From: Streptantibioticus ferralitis
GTDB lineage: Bacteria; Actinomycetota; Actinomycetes; Streptomycetales; Streptomycetaceae
Assembly: GCF_029223525.1 (NCBI RefSeq)
Contig: NZ_JARHTQ010000002.1
Span: forward strand, 62,001-126,000
Direction: 5' to 3'
Length of the DNA stretch: 64,000 nucleotides
The position numbers were made by a program, and so were the translations under genes. Below are positions 52,746-61,508 of this stretch, piece by piece. The notes under the pieces were generated by a model. That model was not told where the DNA came from, made no database searches, and saw only the letters and a program-made list of their open reading frames with translations. Position 1 is the stretch's first letter; the number at the start of each line of letters is the position of its first letter.

Positions 52746-53066
52746 GTGATCACCACCGACCAGCTCTCGAACCCCGCGGTACGCACCCTGGTCGATGCCG
52801 TCAACTCGGGTGACCAGCGGGCGTTCTTCCAGGCCCTCACGCAGGACGCGACCATGTCCGACGACGGGACCGACAGAGACCTGGAGCGGTGGGCCGAAAG
52901 CGAGATCTTCTCCTCGGACGGCCGTATGGACGTCGAGTCGCAGACCGACGACGGGCTGTCGCTGATCGCCCGCTTCCGCAACAACACCTGGGGCGAGATG
53001 CGGACCGCCTGGAAGTTCACCGTGACCGACGGGAAGGTCAGCCGGTTCGACACCGGACAGGCTTGA
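52746..53066 (+). CDS. NTF2-like (SnoaL-type) protein
   Basis: A 106-residue protein resembling the NTF2/SnoaL fold: an N-terminal helix with VDAVNSGDQRAFFQAL, then strands TMSDDGTDRDLERWAESEIF and TWGEMRTAWKFTVTDGKVSR. Members range from isomerases to structural proteins; no catalytic set can be named here. GTG 52746 after GAAGGGAAG is used. It follows the cyclic nucleotide-binding gene by 63 bp and may share its transcript. Confidence 0.75.
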   Translation: MITTDQLSNPAVRTLVDAVNSGDQRAFFQALTQDATMSDDGTDRDLERWAESEIFSSDGRMDVESQTDDGLSLIARFRNNTWGEMRTAWKFTVTDGKVSRFDTGQA

Positions 53067-53154
53067 GGCACCCCGCAGCGCCTCAGCCGCCCTTCACGCG
53101 CCGCTACAGTGGGGGGTCCTAGGGCCCTCGTTGTGACTTCGTGGTGGTGGAGTG

Positions 53155-53784
53155 ATGGCAGAACCGCCCGCCGTCCGTCCTGCGGGCCGCCGGGACCTGG
53201 CAGATCGCGACGATGTGCTCGCGTTGCTGGACGACTTCTACCGCGACGTCCTGACGGACGAGGTACTGGCCCCGGCGTTCGAGGCGGTCGGCGCCGACGT
53301 CCCCGCGCAGCTGCCGATCATCGCGGACTTCTGGGCGGGCCAGCTGTTCGGCCACAGCGCCTACCGGGGCGGACTGCTCCGCGCCCATCAGCGCGTCCAC
53401 ACCGAACACCCGCTGACCGAGGCGCACTTCACCCGTTGGGTGCTGCTGTGGAACCGTGCCGTCGACGCACGGTGGTCCGGCCCGGTCGCGGAGCGGGCCA
53501 AGGCGCAGGCAGCACGGATCGCCACCGCGATGCGCGACCGTCTGGACGGCCAGCGGCAGGCCGCCGCCGTGGATCCGGCAGATCCTTCGGCACCGCTGCT
53601 TCCCGTGCTCGCCGAACAGCCGGAGAGTGAGCCGGAGTTGGCGGAGAACGGCGCCGGTTCCGCGGGAGCGGAAGGCGGAGATCCCGCGTGCTGGCTGGCC
53701 CGCGTCTGCCCGCGGTGCGATGCCGTCGCGGACCGGGATCCGCCCACCCGCTGTGCCCGCTGCGGTGCGATGCTGTCACGCTGA
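53155..53784 (+). CDS. Truncated haemoglobin (group III-like) with C-terminal zinc ribbon
   Basis: A 209-residue two-part protein. Residues about 15-130 match group III truncated haemoglobins: LALLDDFYRDVLTDEVLAP, FWAGQLFGHSAYRGG, and the proximal-His helix HFTRWVLLWNRAVDARWSG. After a Pro/Glu-rich linker, residues about 183-207 form a zinc ribbon: CPRCDAVADRD, then CARCGAML (two CxxC pairs). Haemoglobins of this type handle O2 or NO. A TACAGT -10-like box lies at 53102-53107. The ribbon is not usual for the group. Confidence 0.85.
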   Translation: MAEPPAVRPAGRRDLADRDDVLALLDDFYRDVLTDEVLAPAFEAVGADVPAQLPIIADFWAGQLFGHSAYRGGLLRAHQRVHTEHPLTEAHFTRWVLLWNRAVDARWSGPVAERAKAQAARIATAMRDRLDGQRQAAAVDPADPSAPLLPVLAEQPESEPELAENGAGSAGAEGGDPACWLARVCPRCDAVADRDPPTRCARCGAMLSR

Positions 53785-53908
53785 CGGGTCGACGGCGAGC
53801 CAACGCCGGTATGGCTGGCGGCCGTTGGCCACGCCCGTCGGCCGCCCGCCCGCTGGCCGCCCGCCCGCTGCGGACAACTCCGCCCCGCCACCGGCCTGTC
53901 CGGTGGCG

Positions 53909-54550
53909 CTACCCGGCAGTGACCCCCGAGACGACGCGCTTGTCGAGGGCGGCACGGACCAGCGCGGCGGCGAACACGTCGTACTCGTCGGCGCCCACCA
54001 GCCGGGCCAGTGCCTCGGCGGACTCCGGCAGGCCCAGCTTGTGCGCGCCCTGGACCGCCTTGCCGTCGAAGTACGGTGCCACCTCAGGCCAGGTCGTCTG
54101 GACCTCGCGGAGGAAGATGTCGGCGCCCACCGGGCCCAGCCCCGGCAGCTTGCGCAGCAGGCGGCGCAGCGTCTGCACATCGCCGTCGGCCTCCGCGCGC
54201 AGCCGTCGCAGATCGCCCCCGTACGTGTCGAGCAGATAGCGCGCGCCGTCCCCGAGCTGGGTCGCGGTGCGCTCGTCGTAGCGCCGATAGCCGCCCTCGC
54301 CCAGGACATCGACGCGCTGTTGCCACGACGCGTCGGCCATCCGCTGCGGATCCCGCAGTCCCGCCTCGAACAGCGCCCGGGCCGTGGCGGTGCCCACCGA
54401 GGCCCGGATACGGGCACTGAGCAGGCACGCCAGCACCAGCAACTGGTAGAGCGGCTGCGGGGTGTTCCGGACGCGGATGCCCGCGTCGGCGGCGAAGGTG
54501 CGCCCGTGGTCATGGAGCAGTGATCGGGTGGTGCTGGTGTTCGTCGGCAT
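53909..54550 (-). CDS. HhH-GPD family DNA glycosylase/endonuclease III-like protein
   Basis: A 213-residue helical protein. The helix-hairpin-helix lies in LRKLPGLGPVGADIFLREVQ at about residues 140-160, preceded by YQLLVLACLLSARIRASVGT, the segment that holds the SAR(I) pattern of this superfamily. The usual catalytic Lys region and the C-terminal 4-Cys iron-sulfur loop of Nth are absent, so activity on damaged DNA is not certain. ATG 54550 is the natural start. It is followed upstream by a DUF3040 gene on the same strand. Confidence 0.82.
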   Translation of the reverse strand: MPTNTSTTRSLLHDHGRTFAADAGIRVRNTPQPLYQLLVLACLLSARIRASVGTATARALFEAGLRDPQRMADASWQQRVDVLGEGGYRRYDERTATQLGDGARYLLDTYGGDLRRLRAEADGDVQTLRRLLRKLPGLGPVGADIFLREVQTTWPEVAPYFDGKAVQGAHKLGLPESAEALARLVGADEYDVFAAALVRAALDKRVVSGVTAG

Positions 54551-54596
54551 GGCTGATCGCCGCCTTGTCCAAGAGCGTTCGTTGCCCCCGCCGCGG

Positions 54597-54935
54597 TCAG
54601 TTCTCCCGGATCCGGTCCCGCCGCACCCGGCGCCAGGCGCGGACCATGTCCACGGTGAGGACGACCGCGAGCAGCCAGGTCGCGGCGACGGCCGCGATGA
54701 CACCGGGGGCCAGCGTGGAGACGGCCACGACCATCAGCGCGGTGGACGCCACCAGGACCAGGGCCACCAGCAGTGGCCGCCAGTGCCGCACGTAGCGCAG
54801 GCAGACCGCGGCGTTCGGGATCCGCCGCAGACGCATCGTCCGCAGTCGGCGGTCCAGACCGTCGTCCTGCCGCAGCATCGTCTCGATCTGCTCCAGAGCC
54901 CGGCGCTCCTCGTCGGAGAGTCGATGTCCGTCCAT
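54597..54935 (-). CDS. DUF3040 membrane protein
   Basis: A 112-residue protein typical of DUF3040: an N-terminal acidic helix (HRLSDEERRALEQIETMLRQ) and two membrane segments at about residues 48-68 and 70-92. Function is unknown; it is common in actinobacteria. ATG 54935 is preferred because GGAGG lies nine bases upstream; the longer frame to 54971 lacks such a site. It lies 46 bp upstream of the HhH-GPD gene. Confidence 0.88.
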   Translation of the reverse strand: MDGHRLSDEERRALEQIETMLRQDDGLDRRLRTMRLRRIPNAAVCLRYVRHWRPLLVALVLVASTALMVVAVSTLAPGVIAAVAATWLLAVVLTVDMVRAWRRVRRDRIREN

Positions 54936-55180
54936 CGCCGACACCTCCGTGACCGCTCCCGAAGGGGCCATTCCTTCCCACTTTCTACGGTAGCCGCAGC
55001 AGCGCCGATGAGCGCTGGAGTTTCACGGTTGATCTGCTCCGGATCCGGGTGGAAGTGCCCCCGGCGGCCACGGCCGTTGCGCCATCCGTAGGCCGGGCCG
55101 TGTCGGGCGCCGCCCCATCGGGGACGTATGTGGCTTCCACGGCGCCGACCGGTGCGCACAGAAGACGAACGGAGCGCGTG

Positions 55181-56038
55181 ATGGTACGTACCCGGGCTTG
55201 GGCTTCCGCGGTAGCGGCCGGGCTGGTCATGGCCGGTGGAATCGCCGGTTACGCCGGCGCGGAGGACCCGAGTCCCGCAGCGAACGAACCCAGCGCGTCA
55301 AGTGCGCCCGGCCCTTCGGACAGTCCCAGCCCTGCAGACAGTCCCAGCGCCTCCGGTAGTCAGAGCGCCCCAAGCAGCCCCAGCCCCTCGGACGGCAGCG
55401 CCAGCCCCTCGGACAGCGCCACCTCCACCGTGGGGCCCGGGGACGCCGCCTTCCTCAGCGCGCTTCACCAGGGAGATCTCGCCGAGATCGGCGCGGGCCG
55501 GGACGCCCTGCCCCGCGCCGCGGCCGCGTGCGTCATGCGTGTGGGCGAGGCGCTGCTGCGCGACCGCGCCGCGGTGGACTCGGCCGTCACCACGCTCGGC
55601 GGGCAGTTGAGGATCGGGCTTCCGCAGGGCCCCAACCCCGCCCAGAACGACCAGCTCGCCCGGATCAGCAGGAGCGCGGGCACGCCGGGCTATGACACGC
55701 AATGGCTGCAGGCGCAGTCGGCGGCGAACACCGACGCCTTGAGACTGCTCGATCAGGAGATCGCCTCGGGCGGACCAGGTGATCACGCGAAGGTGGTCAC
55801 GGCAGCCCAGGCCGCGCGGCGGGTCGTGGCACATCACCTCGCGATGGTGCGCGCCTGCCACCCCCTCGCGGGCGCCACCGCGGGCAGCCCGGGGCCGACC
55901 GCCCAGAGCGCGGCGTGGAAGGCGCCGAACGGCAGATGGAGCGCCACCGACGCCTCGGTGGTCGTGGTGGGTTCGCTGCTGGTGATCGCCGGATCGGCGT
56001 GGGCCACCCGCCGATGGCACCGCTCGCTGTCCCGCTGA
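55181..56038 (+). CDS. Exported DUF4142-like protein with C-terminal membrane anchor
   Basis: A 285-residue protein with a signal peptide (VRTRAWASAVAAGLVMAGGI) and a long Ser/Pro-rich linker (about 30-85). A DUF4142-type helical domain follows (about 85-225): FLSALHQGDLAEIGAGRDAL, then TQWLQAQSAANTDALRLLD. A C-terminal membrane segment (ASVVVVGSLLVIAGSAWA) precedes RRWHRSLSR. The domain function is unknown. The linker would span the cell wall. ATG 55181 follows CGGAG. Confidence 0.82.
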   Translation: MVRTRAWASAVAAGLVMAGGIAGYAGAEDPSPAANEPSASSAPGPSDSPSPADSPSASGSQSAPSSPSPSDGSASPSDSATSTVGPGDAAFLSALHQGDLAEIGAGRDALPRAAAACVMRVGEALLRDRAAVDSAVTTLGGQLRIGLPQGPNPAQNDQLARISRSAGTPGYDTQWLQAQSAANTDALRLLDQEIASGGPGDHAKVVTAAQAARRVVAHHLAMVRACHPLAGATAGSPGPTAQSAAWKAPNGRWSATDASVVVVGSLLVIAGSAWATRRWHRSLSR

Positions 56039-56081
56039 CGGCGGCGGGACCGGTGCGCCGCGGGCTGCTCGCCGCCGGAAC

Positions 56082-56468
56082 TCAGCCCCCGCTGCCGTAG
56101 GGGCGGGTGAGGATCTCCAGCCGGTGCCCGTCGGGATCGTCGAAGTACGCGCCCCGGCCGCCGTCGTTGTGGTTGATACGGCCTTCCTGGTGGTGCCGGG
56201 GATCGGCGTAGTAGGTGAGGCCCGCACGCTGGATGCGCTCGAAGATGGCGTCGAACTCGTCCTCCGACACCAGGAACGCGTAGTGCTGCGGGGTGATCGG
56301 CTCCGTACCGCTGTCGGCGAAGTCCAACGTGACGCCGTTCGCGGCCGTGACCGGGATGAACGGACCGTAGGGCGCGCCGACTTCAAGGCCGAGCAGGCCT
56401 GCCAGGAAACGTGCGGACGCCGCCTTGTCGCGGGCGGCGACGATGGTGTGGTTGAGCTGGATCGACAT
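56082..56468 (-). CDS. VOC family protein (glyoxalase-like)
   Basis: A 128-residue single VOC domain: QLNHTIVAARDKAASARFLA, LLGLEVGAPYGPFIPV, HYAFLVSEDEFDAIFERI, and the terminal GGRGAYFDDPDGHRLEI with metal-ligand His and Glu. It fits the glyoxalase / extradiol dioxygenase-like superfamily; substrate unknown. It converges on the DUF4142 gene and is divergent from the threonyl-tRNA synthetase leader. Confidence 0.87.
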   Translation of the reverse strand: MSIQLNHTIVAARDKAASARFLAGLLGLEVGAPYGPFIPVTAANGVTLDFADSGTEPITPQHYAFLVSEDEFDAIFERIQRAGLTYYADPRHHQEGRINHNDGGRGAYFDDPDGHRLEILTRPYGSGG

Positions 56469-56603
56469 GGCGGAATGCCTCCAAGCATGGGCTGGAAGGT
56501 GTCCTGAGGGAAATCCTAGGCCCGGTCGGCGGGGACCTGGGGGGCTCGGCCGCGGAAATCGATCGCCGGAGAAAAAACGATCCCGGACTCCGTCACCGGC
56601 GGC

Positions 56604-56609
56604 TATGCT
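56604..56609 (+). promoter_or_regulatory. Likely -10 box of the thrS leader transcript
   Basis: TATGCT lies seven bases before the leader-peptide ATG at 56617, so the leader may be translated from a leaderless transcript. No good -35 match is seen 17-18 bp upstream. Confidence 0.5.
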
Positions 56610-56616
56610 CGGGATC

Positions 56617-56667
56617 ATGAAGCGCGCTGCTGTGACGACGACGCCGGACCCAGTCCCGGCGCGCTGA
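56617..56667 (+). CDS. Threonine-rich leader peptide (putative attenuator)
   Basis: A 16-residue ORF reading MKRAAVTTTPDPVPAR, with three consecutive ACG (Thr) codons at 56635-56643. It ends 14 bp before a perfect terminator hairpin and lies upstream of a threonyl-tRNA synthetase gene. This is the arrangement of ribosome-mediated attenuation: stalling at Thr codons when charged tRNA-Thr is short would prevent terminator formation. CGCCGG (56642-56647) can pair with CCGGCG (56656-56661), and CCCGG (56655-56659) with the terminator arm. Confidence 0.75.
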   Translation: MKRAAVTTTPDPVPAR

Positions 56668-56680
56668 CAGCTGTCATCGA

Positions 56681-56712
56681 GAAGCCCCGGGGCGAGTGCC
56701 CCGGGGCTTCTT
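56681..56712 (+). terminator. Attenuator terminator before thrS
   Basis: A perfect 13-bp stem (56681-56693 with 56698-56710), loop GAGT, followed by TTGTC. It lies between the leader-peptide stop and the thrS ribosome site, so transcription must pass it to express thrS. Confidence 0.82.
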
Positions 56713-56750
56713 GTCGCGGTCACTCGCACCGGCACGACGAGGAGACCGTG

Positions 56751-57980
56751 ATGCGAACCCCCGTACACGACCACCGCAAGCTCGGCCGCGAGCTGGACCT
56801 TTTCGACACCGACCCGCTGATCGGCGCCGGGCTGCCGTACTGGCTGCCGGGCGGCGCCGCGGTGCGGCACGCCCTGGAGGAGTACATCAGGGAGGCAGAA
56901 CGGCGGGCGGGCTACCGCCATGTCTACTCGCCCGTACTGGCAAAGCGCGAGTTGTACGAGATCTCCGGGCACTGGGCGCACTACAGCGAGGACATGTTCC
57001 CCGCGATGGAACTGGGCGGTGAACAGTTCGTGCTGCGGCCCAGCCTGTGTCCGCATCACGCGCTGATCTACCGTTCCCGTGAGCACAGCTATCGCGAACT
57101 TCCGCTGAAGATCGCCGAGTTGGGCGGAATGTATCGCTCGGAACTGTCCGGCGTCCTGGGCGGGCTCACCCGGGTGCGGGCGATCCAGCTCAATGACGCC
57201 CATATCTTCTGCACCCTCGACCAGGTCGCCGACGAGGCCCGAGCGGCGCTGGAACTCATCGACCGCGCTTACCAGGCCCTCGGCATCCGCGCGGCGCGCT
57301 ACCGCCTCTCGCTGCCCGGGCCGGGCGGGAAGTACGTGTCCGATCCGGCGATGTGGCAACGTGCCGGTGCCCTGCTGACCGGGGTACTGGAGTCCATCGG
57401 GGCGCCGTACCAGGCCGAGGAGGGGGAGGCCGCCTTCTACGGACCGAAGATCGATGTGCAGATCGCCGACGCCAGCGGCCGTGAGTCGACCCTGTCCACC
57501 GTTCAGGTCGACCTCCACCAGCCGCGCCAGTTCGACCTGCACTACACCGGGTCCGACGGGGCGGCGCACCGGCCGGTGATGGTGCATCGCAGCGTCATCG
57601 GCAGCGTCGAGCGGGCGGTCGCCCATCTCATCGACACCCATGGTGGGGCGTTTCCCGGCTGGCTCGCGCCGGTTCAGGTGGTGGTGCTGCCGATCTCCGA
57701 CGCCGAACTGCCCTACGCCGAGGCGCTGGTGCGGCGATGCGTCGGGCTCGGCCTGCGCGCCGAGTTGTCCGCCCCGGAACGCGGCTCGCTCGGGGCGCGG
57801 GTGCGCGCCGCGCGGCTGGTGCCGTACCAGGCCGTCGTCGGCGCGAAGGAGGCCGCCGACGACCTGGTGGCACTGCGGCTGCGCGATGGCCGCCGGATCG
57901 ACGCGCTGCCGGTGTCCGAAGCGGTCGCCCGGATCGCGGCGCTGGTCGGCCGCAACTGCGTTGACCTGTGGGACGAGTGA
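56751..57980 (+). CDS. Short threonyl-tRNA synthetase (catalytic and anticodon domains only)
   Basis: A 409-residue ThrRS lacking the N-terminal TGS and editing domains found in the usual enzymes of about 650 residues. The catalytic core (about 15-305) keeps the three zinc ligands: Cys in LRPSLCPHHALIYRS, His in QLNDAHIFC and His in MVHRSVIGSVERAV. Motif 2 is YRSELSGVLGGLTRVRAI. The anticodon domain (about 310-405) begins APVQVVVLPISDAE. GAGGAG six bases before ATG 56751 fixes the start. It is probably a paralogue, either an emergency enzyme or one insensitive to a ThrRS inhibitor such as borrelidin. Confidence 0.88.
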   Translation: MRTPVHDHRKLGRELDLFDTDPLIGAGLPYWLPGGAAVRHALEEYIREAERRAGYRHVYSPVLAKRELYEISGHWAHYSEDMFPAMELGGEQFVLRPSLCPHHALIYRSREHSYRELPLKIAELGGMYRSELSGVLGGLTRVRAIQLNDAHIFCTLDQVADEARAALELIDRAYQALGIRAARYRLSLPGPGGKYVSDPAMWQRAGALLTGVLESIGAPYQAEEGEAAFYGPKIDVQIADASGRESTLSTVQVDLHQPRQFDLHYTGSDGAAHRPVMVHRSVIGSVERAVAHLIDTHGGAFPGWLAPVQVVVLPISDAELPYAEALVRRCVGLGLRAELSAPERGSLGARVRAARLVPYQAVVGAKEAADDLVALRLRDGRRIDALPVSEAVARIAALVGRNCVDLWDE

Positions 57981-57984
57981 CCGG

Positions 57985-59004
57985 TCAGTCCGGCAACAGC
58001 ACCGCCACGCCGTTGACCTGGCCGGTGGCCAGGTCGGTGAGCGCCCGGTCGGCCTGCCCCATGCCGTACCGCTGGACGTGCACCCGCGGTCGGATCCGGG
58101 CGGCCTCCGCGAGGTAGGCGCGGCCGTCCGCACGGGTGTTGGCGGTGACGGAGCGGACGGTGCGCTCCTGGAACAGGTGCCGTGCGTAGTTCAGCGTCGG
58201 GATGTCGGACAGGTGGATCCCCGCGATGGACAGCGTGCCGCCCCGGTCGAGTGCGGCCAGGGCGACCGGCACCAGCTCGCCGGCCGGTGCGAACAGGATC
58301 GCGGCGTCCAGCGGTTCCGGCGGGCTCGCGGTCGCCGGGCCCGCCGACGCGGCGCCGAGTTCCAGGGCGAGCCGCCGTGCGTTCTCGCCGCGGGTGAGGA
58401 CATGCACGGTGGCGCCCTGGGCGATGGCGAGTTGTGCCGTCAGATGTGCGGAGGCGCCGAATCCGTACAGGCCCAGACGTCCGCCCGGCGGCAGGTCGGC
58501 GCGGAGCAGTGCCCGGTACCCGATGATGCCCGCGCACAGCAGGGGCGCGAGTTCGTCTTCCGGCCAGTCTTCGGGAAGCCGGTAGACGTACCGCGCGTCG
58601 ACCACCGTATGGCCCGCGTATCCGCCGTCGATGTCCCAGCCGGTGTACCGGGACTTCGGGCAGAGGTTCTCGTGCCCTGAGCGGCAGTACCGGCAGACAC
58701 CGCAGGTGCCCGCCAGCCAGGCGGCGCCCACCCGGTCACCCGGCTGGAAGTCCCGCACGGCGGCTCCGACGGCCAGTACCCGGCCGACGATCTCATGGCC
58801 GGGGGTGCACTGCGGGCGGCGTGGCGGCAGATCGCCCTCGGCGAGATGCAGATCGGTCCGGCAGACACCGCACGCGAGGACCTCCACCAGGATCTCCTCG
58901 GCGGTCGGGCTCGGTACGGTCCGCCGTACCCGGCGCAACGGCGACGTCGCCATCGGCCCGGGGGTGTCCACGACCCAGGCCTGGGTCACGAGGTCATCGG
59001 TCAT
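57985..59004 (-). CDS. Zinc-dependent alcohol dehydrogenase
   Basis: A 339-residue medium-chain dehydrogenase. The catalytic zinc ligands are in [16 protein letters not shown] and [15 protein letters not shown], and the structural zinc site is [15 protein letters not shown] (four Cys). The NAD(P)-binding half has [20 protein letters not shown]. The pattern fits the AdhA-like group with broad aldehyde/alcohol range. ATG 59004 lies inside the aconitase gene, overlapping its last 11 bases, so the two are translated together. Its stop is 4 bp from that of the convergent thrS-like gene. Confidence 0.9.
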   Translation of the reverse strand: MTDDLVTQAWVVDTPGPMATSPLRRVRRTVPSPTAEEILVEVLACGVCRTDLHLAEGDLPPRRPQCTPGHEIVGRVLAVGAAVRDFQPGDRVGAAWLAGTCGVCRYCRSGHENLCPKSRYTGWDIDGGYAGHTVVDARYVYRLPEDWPEDELAPLLCAGIIGYRALLRADLPPGGRLGLYGFGASAHLTAQLAIAQGATVHVLTRGENARRLALELGAASAGPATASPPEPLDAAILFAPAGELVPVALAALDRGGTLSIAGIHLSDIPTLNYARHLFQERTVRSVTANTRADGRAYLAEAARIRPRVHVQRYGMGQADRALTDLATGQVNGVAVLLPD

Positions 59005-60997
59005 CCGACGAGTCCTCTCGCGCGAGGGCGGGAATGATGCCGCCCGCGAGCACCGCGTTCCGTCGGCGCGCCGAGAGATGGTGGTGGACCCCGTACTCCT
59101 CGTCGCGGGTGGTGTTGCGTACCCGCAGCTTCGGCTCCGCGTCCGGGGCGAGTGCCGCGTGCAGACCGTCCAATCGCAGCCGGTCGCCCTGCCTGATGCG
59201 GTCGTAGTCGGCCGGGTCGTCGAACTCAAGGGCAAGTACCCCGAAGTTGGCCAGATTCTGCCAGTGGATCCGCGCGAAGGACTTGGCGATGACGGCCCGC
59301 AACCCCAGATACCGCGGGGTGATCGCGGCGTGCTCACGGGAGGATCCCTGGCCGTAGTTGTCACCGGCCACGATCAGATGGCCGCCGTCCTGCCGGGTCC
59401 GGGCCGCGCGCTCGGGGTACTCCGGTTCGATCCGGGTGAGCGTGAACTGCGCGAGCTTGGGGATGTTGGACCGGTACGGGAGCGCCCTCGCACCGGCGGG
59501 CGAGATCTCATCGGTGGACACGTCGTCGCCCACCTTCAGCAGCACCGGTCCCTCGATGGTGTCCGGCAGTGGATCGAAGTCCGGCAGCGCGGAGATGTTC
59601 GGACCGCGCTCCAGCTTGACCCGGGCCGCCTCGGCGGGCGGTGGCGGCGGCTCCAGCATGGCCGTGTTCACCGAGGCGCACTCCGGCAGCCGCGGCGCCG
59701 CGTAGTCGACACCGCGGTCCTCGGCCCAGTCGCGGGGGTCGGTGATCACGCCGGTGAGCGCCGAGGCCGCCGCGGTCTCCGGCGAGCACAGCCACACCGC
59801 GTCGTCCTCGGTGCCCGAGCGGCCTGGGAAGTTGCGCGGGAAGGTACGCAGGGAATTGCGCCCGGCCGCCGGGGCCTGGCCCATGCCGATACAGCCCAGA
59901 CAGCCCGCCTGGTGGATCCGGGCGCCCGCCGCGATCAGGTCGAACGTGGCCCCCGAGCGGGTCAGGTCCTGCAGGATCTCGCGCGAGGTGGGATTGACGT
60001 CGAAGCTGACACCCGGCGCGGTCTGCCGCCCCTTGACCATCGCGGCGGCCATCGCGAAGTCGCGCAGCCCCGGATTGGCCGAGGAGCCGATGACCGCCTG
60101 GCTGATCATCTCGCCCGCGGCCTCCCGCACCGGTACGACATTCCCCGGTGAGGTGGGTTTGGCGATCAGCGGCACAAGAGAGCCGAGGTCGATCTCCTCT
60201 TCCAGGTCGTAGCGCGCGCCCGGCTCCGCCGTGACCTCGGTGAAGTCCTCCTCGCGGCCCTCGGCCCGAAGGAAGTCGCGTACGGCGGCATCGGACGGGA
60301 ACACGCTGGCGGTGGCACCGAGCTCGGCGCCCATGTTGGCGATGACATGCCGGTCCATAGCGGTGAGCGACGCGAGTCCGGGGCCGTGGTACTCCAGAAC
60401 GCGGTTGACGCCGCCGTGCACTCCATGGCGACGCAGCATCTCCAGGATGACGTCCTTGGCGCTCACCCACGGCGGCAGTTCGCCGGTGAGCCGGATGCCC
60501 CAGATCCGCGGCATGGTCACGTACAGCGGACGGCCCGCCATGGCCAGCGCGACCTCCAGGCCACCGGTGCCGATCGCCAGCATGCCCAGCGAACCGCCCG
60601 CGCAGGTGTGGGAGTCGGAGCCGATCAGCGTCCTGCCCGGGATACCGAAGCGCTGCATATGGGTGGGGTGCGATACGCCGTTACCCGGCTTGGAGTACCA
60701 GATGCCGAACCGGCGGGCCGCGGACCGTAGGAAGTGATGGTCCTCCGCGTTGCGCTCGTCGGCCTGCAGCAGGTTGTGGTCGACGTACTGCACGCTGACC
60801 TCGGTGCGCACCCGGTCCAGGCCCAGCGCCTCCAACTCCTGCATCACCAGGGTGCCGGTCGCGTCCTGGGTGAGGGTCTGGTCGACCCGCAGGGCGATCT
60901 CCTCGCCCGGCGCCATCCGCCCGGACACCAGATGGGCGGCGATGAGCTGGTGGGCGACCGTGCCCCCGGCGGCCGCTGCTCGTGTGGGGGTGTCCAT
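58994..60997 (-). CDS. Aconitate hydratase, short form
   Basis: A 667-residue member of the aconitase superfamily, shorter than the usual AcnA of about 900 residues, resembling the short mitochondrial-like or isopropylmalate-type forms. Substrate- and cluster-binding segments are present: [19 protein letters not shown], the two cluster cysteines in [20 protein letters not shown], and swivel-domain [15 protein letters not shown]. It may convert citrate/isocitrate or a related acid. GGAAGGGAG precedes ATG 60997. It is the first gene of a pair with the alcohol dehydrogenase; a main aconitase is expected elsewhere in the genome. Confidence 0.88.
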   Translation of the reverse strand: MDTPTRAAAAGGTVAHQLIAAHLVSGRMAPGEEIALRVDQTLTQDATGTLVMQELEALGLDRVRTEVSVQYVDHNLLQADERNAEDHHFLRSAARRFGIWYSKPGNGVSHPTHMQRFGIPGRTLIGSDSHTCAGGSLGMLAIGTGGLEVALAMAGRPLYVTMPRIWGIRLTGELPPWVSAKDVILEMLRRHGVHGGVNRVLEYHGPGLASLTAMDRHVIANMGAELGATASVFPSDAAVRDFLRAEGREEDFTEVTAEPGARYDLEEEIDLGSLVPLIAKPTSPGNVVPVREAAGEMISQAVIGSSANPGLRDFAMAAAMVKGRQTAPGVSFDVNPTSREILQDLTRSGATFDLIAAGARIHQAGCLGCIGMGQAPAAGRNSLRTFPRNFPGRSGTEDDAVWLCSPETAAASALTGVITDPRDWAEDRGVDYAAPRLPECASVNTAMLEPPPPPAEAARVKLERGPNISALPDFDPLPDTIEGPVLLKVGDDVSTDEISPAGARALPYRSNIPKLAQFTLTRIEPEYPERAARTRQDGGHLIVAGDNYGQGSSREHAAITPRYLGLRAVIAKSFARIHWQNLANFGVLALEFDDPADYDRIRQGDRLRLDGLHAALAPDAEPKLRVRNTTRDEEYGVHHHLSARRRNAVLAGGIIPALAREDSSDDR

Positions 60998-61151
60998 CGG
61001 CTCCCTTCCTGTCCAGCGGGGTGTCCATCGGGCGTACATCCGTGTCCAGCCTGGCGTGTCCCGGCGTGTCCCGCATGTGCGGAAGCGCCGTATCGGACGG
61101 CGCCGGACGGGTACCCGTACCGGTGAGGACTGATAGAGCGAGGTGACCGTG

Positions 61152-61499
61152 ATGCTCCTGTTGGGGATGCTGCTGGTGGGCGTGGCCGCGGCGTTCACCG
61201 CCCTGGCGATCGCTGAGAACTTCGCCGGTGGGCCTGGTTACGGGGTGACCATGCTCGGCCAGCACGTGGCTACGCTCAGCACACTCGACGTGTTCCTGGC
61301 CGGGCTCGCGCTGGCGCTGGTGTTCTGCCTCGGCCTGGCGATGATGCGGGGCGGTGCCAGGCATGCCCGGCACCGCAGGGACAAGCGGCGGGTCGCGCGC
61401 CGGGCGGCGGAGCCCGACGCGACGCCCGTGCGGGGCGACGAAGGCGCCGCGGAGGGCAGGCCCCGGCACCGGCACGGGCTACACCTCTTCGGCCACTGA
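61152..61499 (+). CDS. Small integral membrane protein
   Basis: A 115-residue protein with two membrane segments at about residues 2-21 and 46-66, then a basic tail (RHARHRRDKRRVARRAAEP) and a His-rich end. No named family is certain. GCGAGG eight bases upstream supports ATG 61152; GTG 61143 is an in-frame alternative. It is divergent from the aconitase gene and converges on a small secreted-protein gene. Confidence 0.7.
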   Translation: MLLLGMLLVGVAAAFTALAIAENFAGGPGYGVTMLGQHVATLSTLDVFLAGLALALVFCLGLAMMRGGARHARHRRDKRRVARRAAEPDATPVRGDEGAAEGRPRHRHGLHLFGH

Positions 61500-61508
61500 G
61501 GCACCCGC

